DNA of 6,144 bases from Prevotellaceae bacterium. Its GTDB lineage: Bacteria > Bacteroidota > Bacteroidia > Bacteroidales > Paludibacteraceae. The notes beneath the pieces were generated by a model. That model was not told the origin of the DNA. It did no database searches and was given only the letters and a program-made list of their open reading frames with translations. The stretch lies in NCBI GenBank assembly GCA_031270565.1, contig JAISXJ010000201.1, forward strand, positions 1 through 6,144, given 5' to 3'. This document shows, piece after piece, positions 5,801 to 6,144 of the stretch. Each line of letters opens with the position of its first letter. Position 1 is the stretch's first letter. Both the position numbers and the translations under genes were made by a program.

Positions 5801-6144
5801 ACCCTCTGCTGATATACAAACTGGAATCGTTCAACCTCTTTAAAGCAATGATAGAGACCATCAATGGCAAGATGACATCGATTCTTATGCGCGGACAAAT
5901 CCCGATACAGAATCCCGACCAGGTGCGTCGTGCCGAAGAGCAGCGCCGTTCCAATTACAGCCGTTACAGTGCGCAAAAGGATGACATTTCAAGCAGTCAG
6001 GGAGGGATGGGCGGCAACCGCGACGCCACCAGACAGGACACACGTCAACAACAGGTTACTCAACCCATCAAAGCCGAAAAAACAGTCGGACGCAATGACC
6101 CTTGTCCCTGTGGAAGCGGGAAAAAATACAAAAACTGCTGCGGC
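2836..6144 (+). CDS. secA: Preprotein translocase ATPase SecA, 3' end cut by window
   Basis: SecA is the cytosolic ATPase that docks on SecYEG and drives unfolded preproteins across the inner membrane. The frame stays open for 1103 codons to the edge. Visible parts in order: N-terminal MGFNDFLSSLFG; Walker A MATGEGKT (190-197); VVTVNDYL in NBD1; Walker B-type DEVD (298-301) before SVLIDDARTPLIISG; the preprotein cross-linking domain (about 310-515); NBD2 with DEQTGRIMEGRRYSDG (519-534), GTTSVE (637-642), ATNMAGRGTDIKL and QLRGRSGRQGDPG (723-735); the helical scaffold; and a two-helix finger with LRQSVQNASYEQKDP, whose Tyr985 matches the fingertip Tyr794 of E. coli. A Gln/Arg-rich linker leads to the zinc motif with Cys 1090, 1092, 1101 and 1102. 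The N-terminus is about 88 residues longer before Walker A than in E. coli, as in other Bacteroidetes. The ATG at 2836 fits the conserved family start; no in-frame ATG was found in the leader bases checked upstream. Confidence 0.97.
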   Translation, partial: MGFNDFLSSLFGNKSQHDVKEITPVVEKIKQAYTVVESLSNDALRAYADALRARIAAAVSDKRAHIATLRASIENTEIERREKIYLEIDKTEKAIIDTFETVLDEILPEAFAIVKETARRFNENSTIVVTANEFDRKLAVSHDFVSISDDKAIYKNEWIAGGNLIRWDMVHYDVQLIGGVVLHKGKIAEMATGEGKTLVATLPVFLNALTGNGVHVVTVNDYLSKRDSEWMGPLYMFHGLSVDCIDKHQPNSDERRQAYNADITFGTNNEFGFDYLRDNMATSPLDLVQRQHNFAIVDEVDSVLIDDARTPLIISGPVPKGEDQLFDEYRPRVERLVKEQTGMATKLLAEARQKMGSEDKKIQEEGALALFRSYKALPKNKALIKYLSEQGIKAIMLKTEEFYMQENSKNMHVATDPLLFIIDEKNNQIELTDKGIDILTGTTEDPQFFVLPDVAAELAELETLPISAEERQTKKDEILQNYSIKTERVHTVNQLLKAYTLFDLNDQYVVIDNKVKIVDEQTGRIMEGRRYSDGLHQAIEAKEHVTVEAATQTFATITLQNYFRMYHKLAGMTGTAETEAGEFWNIYKLDVVVIPTNRPVIRHDLEDRVYKTKREKYTAVIEEIVRMVSEGRPVLVGTTSVEISELLSRMLTMRKIKHNVLNAKLHQREADIVAEAGQAGVVTIATNMAGRGTDIKLTAEVRAAGGLAIIGTERHESRRVDRQLRGRSGRQGDPGSSVFYISLEDNLMRLFGSERIAKVMDRMGFQEGEMIEHSMISKSIERAQKKVEENNFGIRKRLLEYDDVMNSQRTVIYAKRRHALMGERIGVDIANTLYDTVERLVLENSQANDYENLNHELLKYCAMEAPFNEEEFLSLKEPELVERTADASFLSFKRKMEKMAQTANPIIRQVYEKQGNQYTNILVPVTDGKRVYNITVNLEKAYNSESKEVVSAFEKSILLHTIDEAWKENLRELDDLRQSVQNASYEQKDPLLIYKLESFNLFKAMIETINGKMTSILMRGQIPIQNPDQVRRAEEQRRSNYSRYSAQKDDISSSQGGMGGNRDATRQDTRQQQVTQPIKAEKTVGRNDPCPCGSGKKYKNCCG

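Noticed and set aside
512..6144. comEC and secA as one operon
   Set aside because: They are separated by 257 bases containing repeats and a separate promoter-like site before secA. Read-through cannot be excluded because no clear terminator follows comEC.

Overview
The window looks like chromosomal DNA of a Bacteroidetes bacterium, most likely order Bacteroidales. Three things point there. The SecA has the long N-terminal form typical of that phylum. The ComEC-family protein is of the roughly 690-residue Bacteroidetes type. The only promoter-like sites are two exact matches to the Bacteroidetes -7 consensus TAnnTTTG, and neither gene start has a Shine-Dalgarno sequence. The genus cannot be read from the sequence.

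Layout: positions 1-511 hold no credible gene. They are a patchwork of short repeats: an 18-bp inverted repeat bounding 1-169, several small palindromes, copies of the 12-mer AACTACACTCTA, and low-complexity TTATTCACTA-like repeats. This stretch ends in a promoter-like TACCTTTG (472-479). Positions 512-2578 encode a complete ComEC/Rec2-family membrane protein, the inner-membrane DNA uptake channel of natural transformation. Positions 2579-2835 are a second intergenic stretch built from the same repeats, with a second TACCTTTG (2686-2693) and a leader of roughly 135 nt. From 2836 to the window edge runs secA, the Sec preprotein translocase ATPase. Its 1103 codons reach into the C-terminal zinc motif, so only a few residues should be missing.

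Both genes lie on the + strand, but each appears to have its own promoter, so they are probably neighbours rather than one operon. They share an envelope location but no pathway: one moves DNA inward, the other drives protein export.

The points most worth a second look are three. The ComEC tail aligns by eye with the C-terminal metallo-beta-lactamase domain of longer ComEC proteins but has lost the metal ligands. A nearly identical repeat-plus-promoter cassette precedes both genes. The inverted-repeat element at the left edge may be a small non-autonomous mobile element. I saw no clearly undescribed multi-gene system: the coding content is ordinary, and the unusual material is intergenic.
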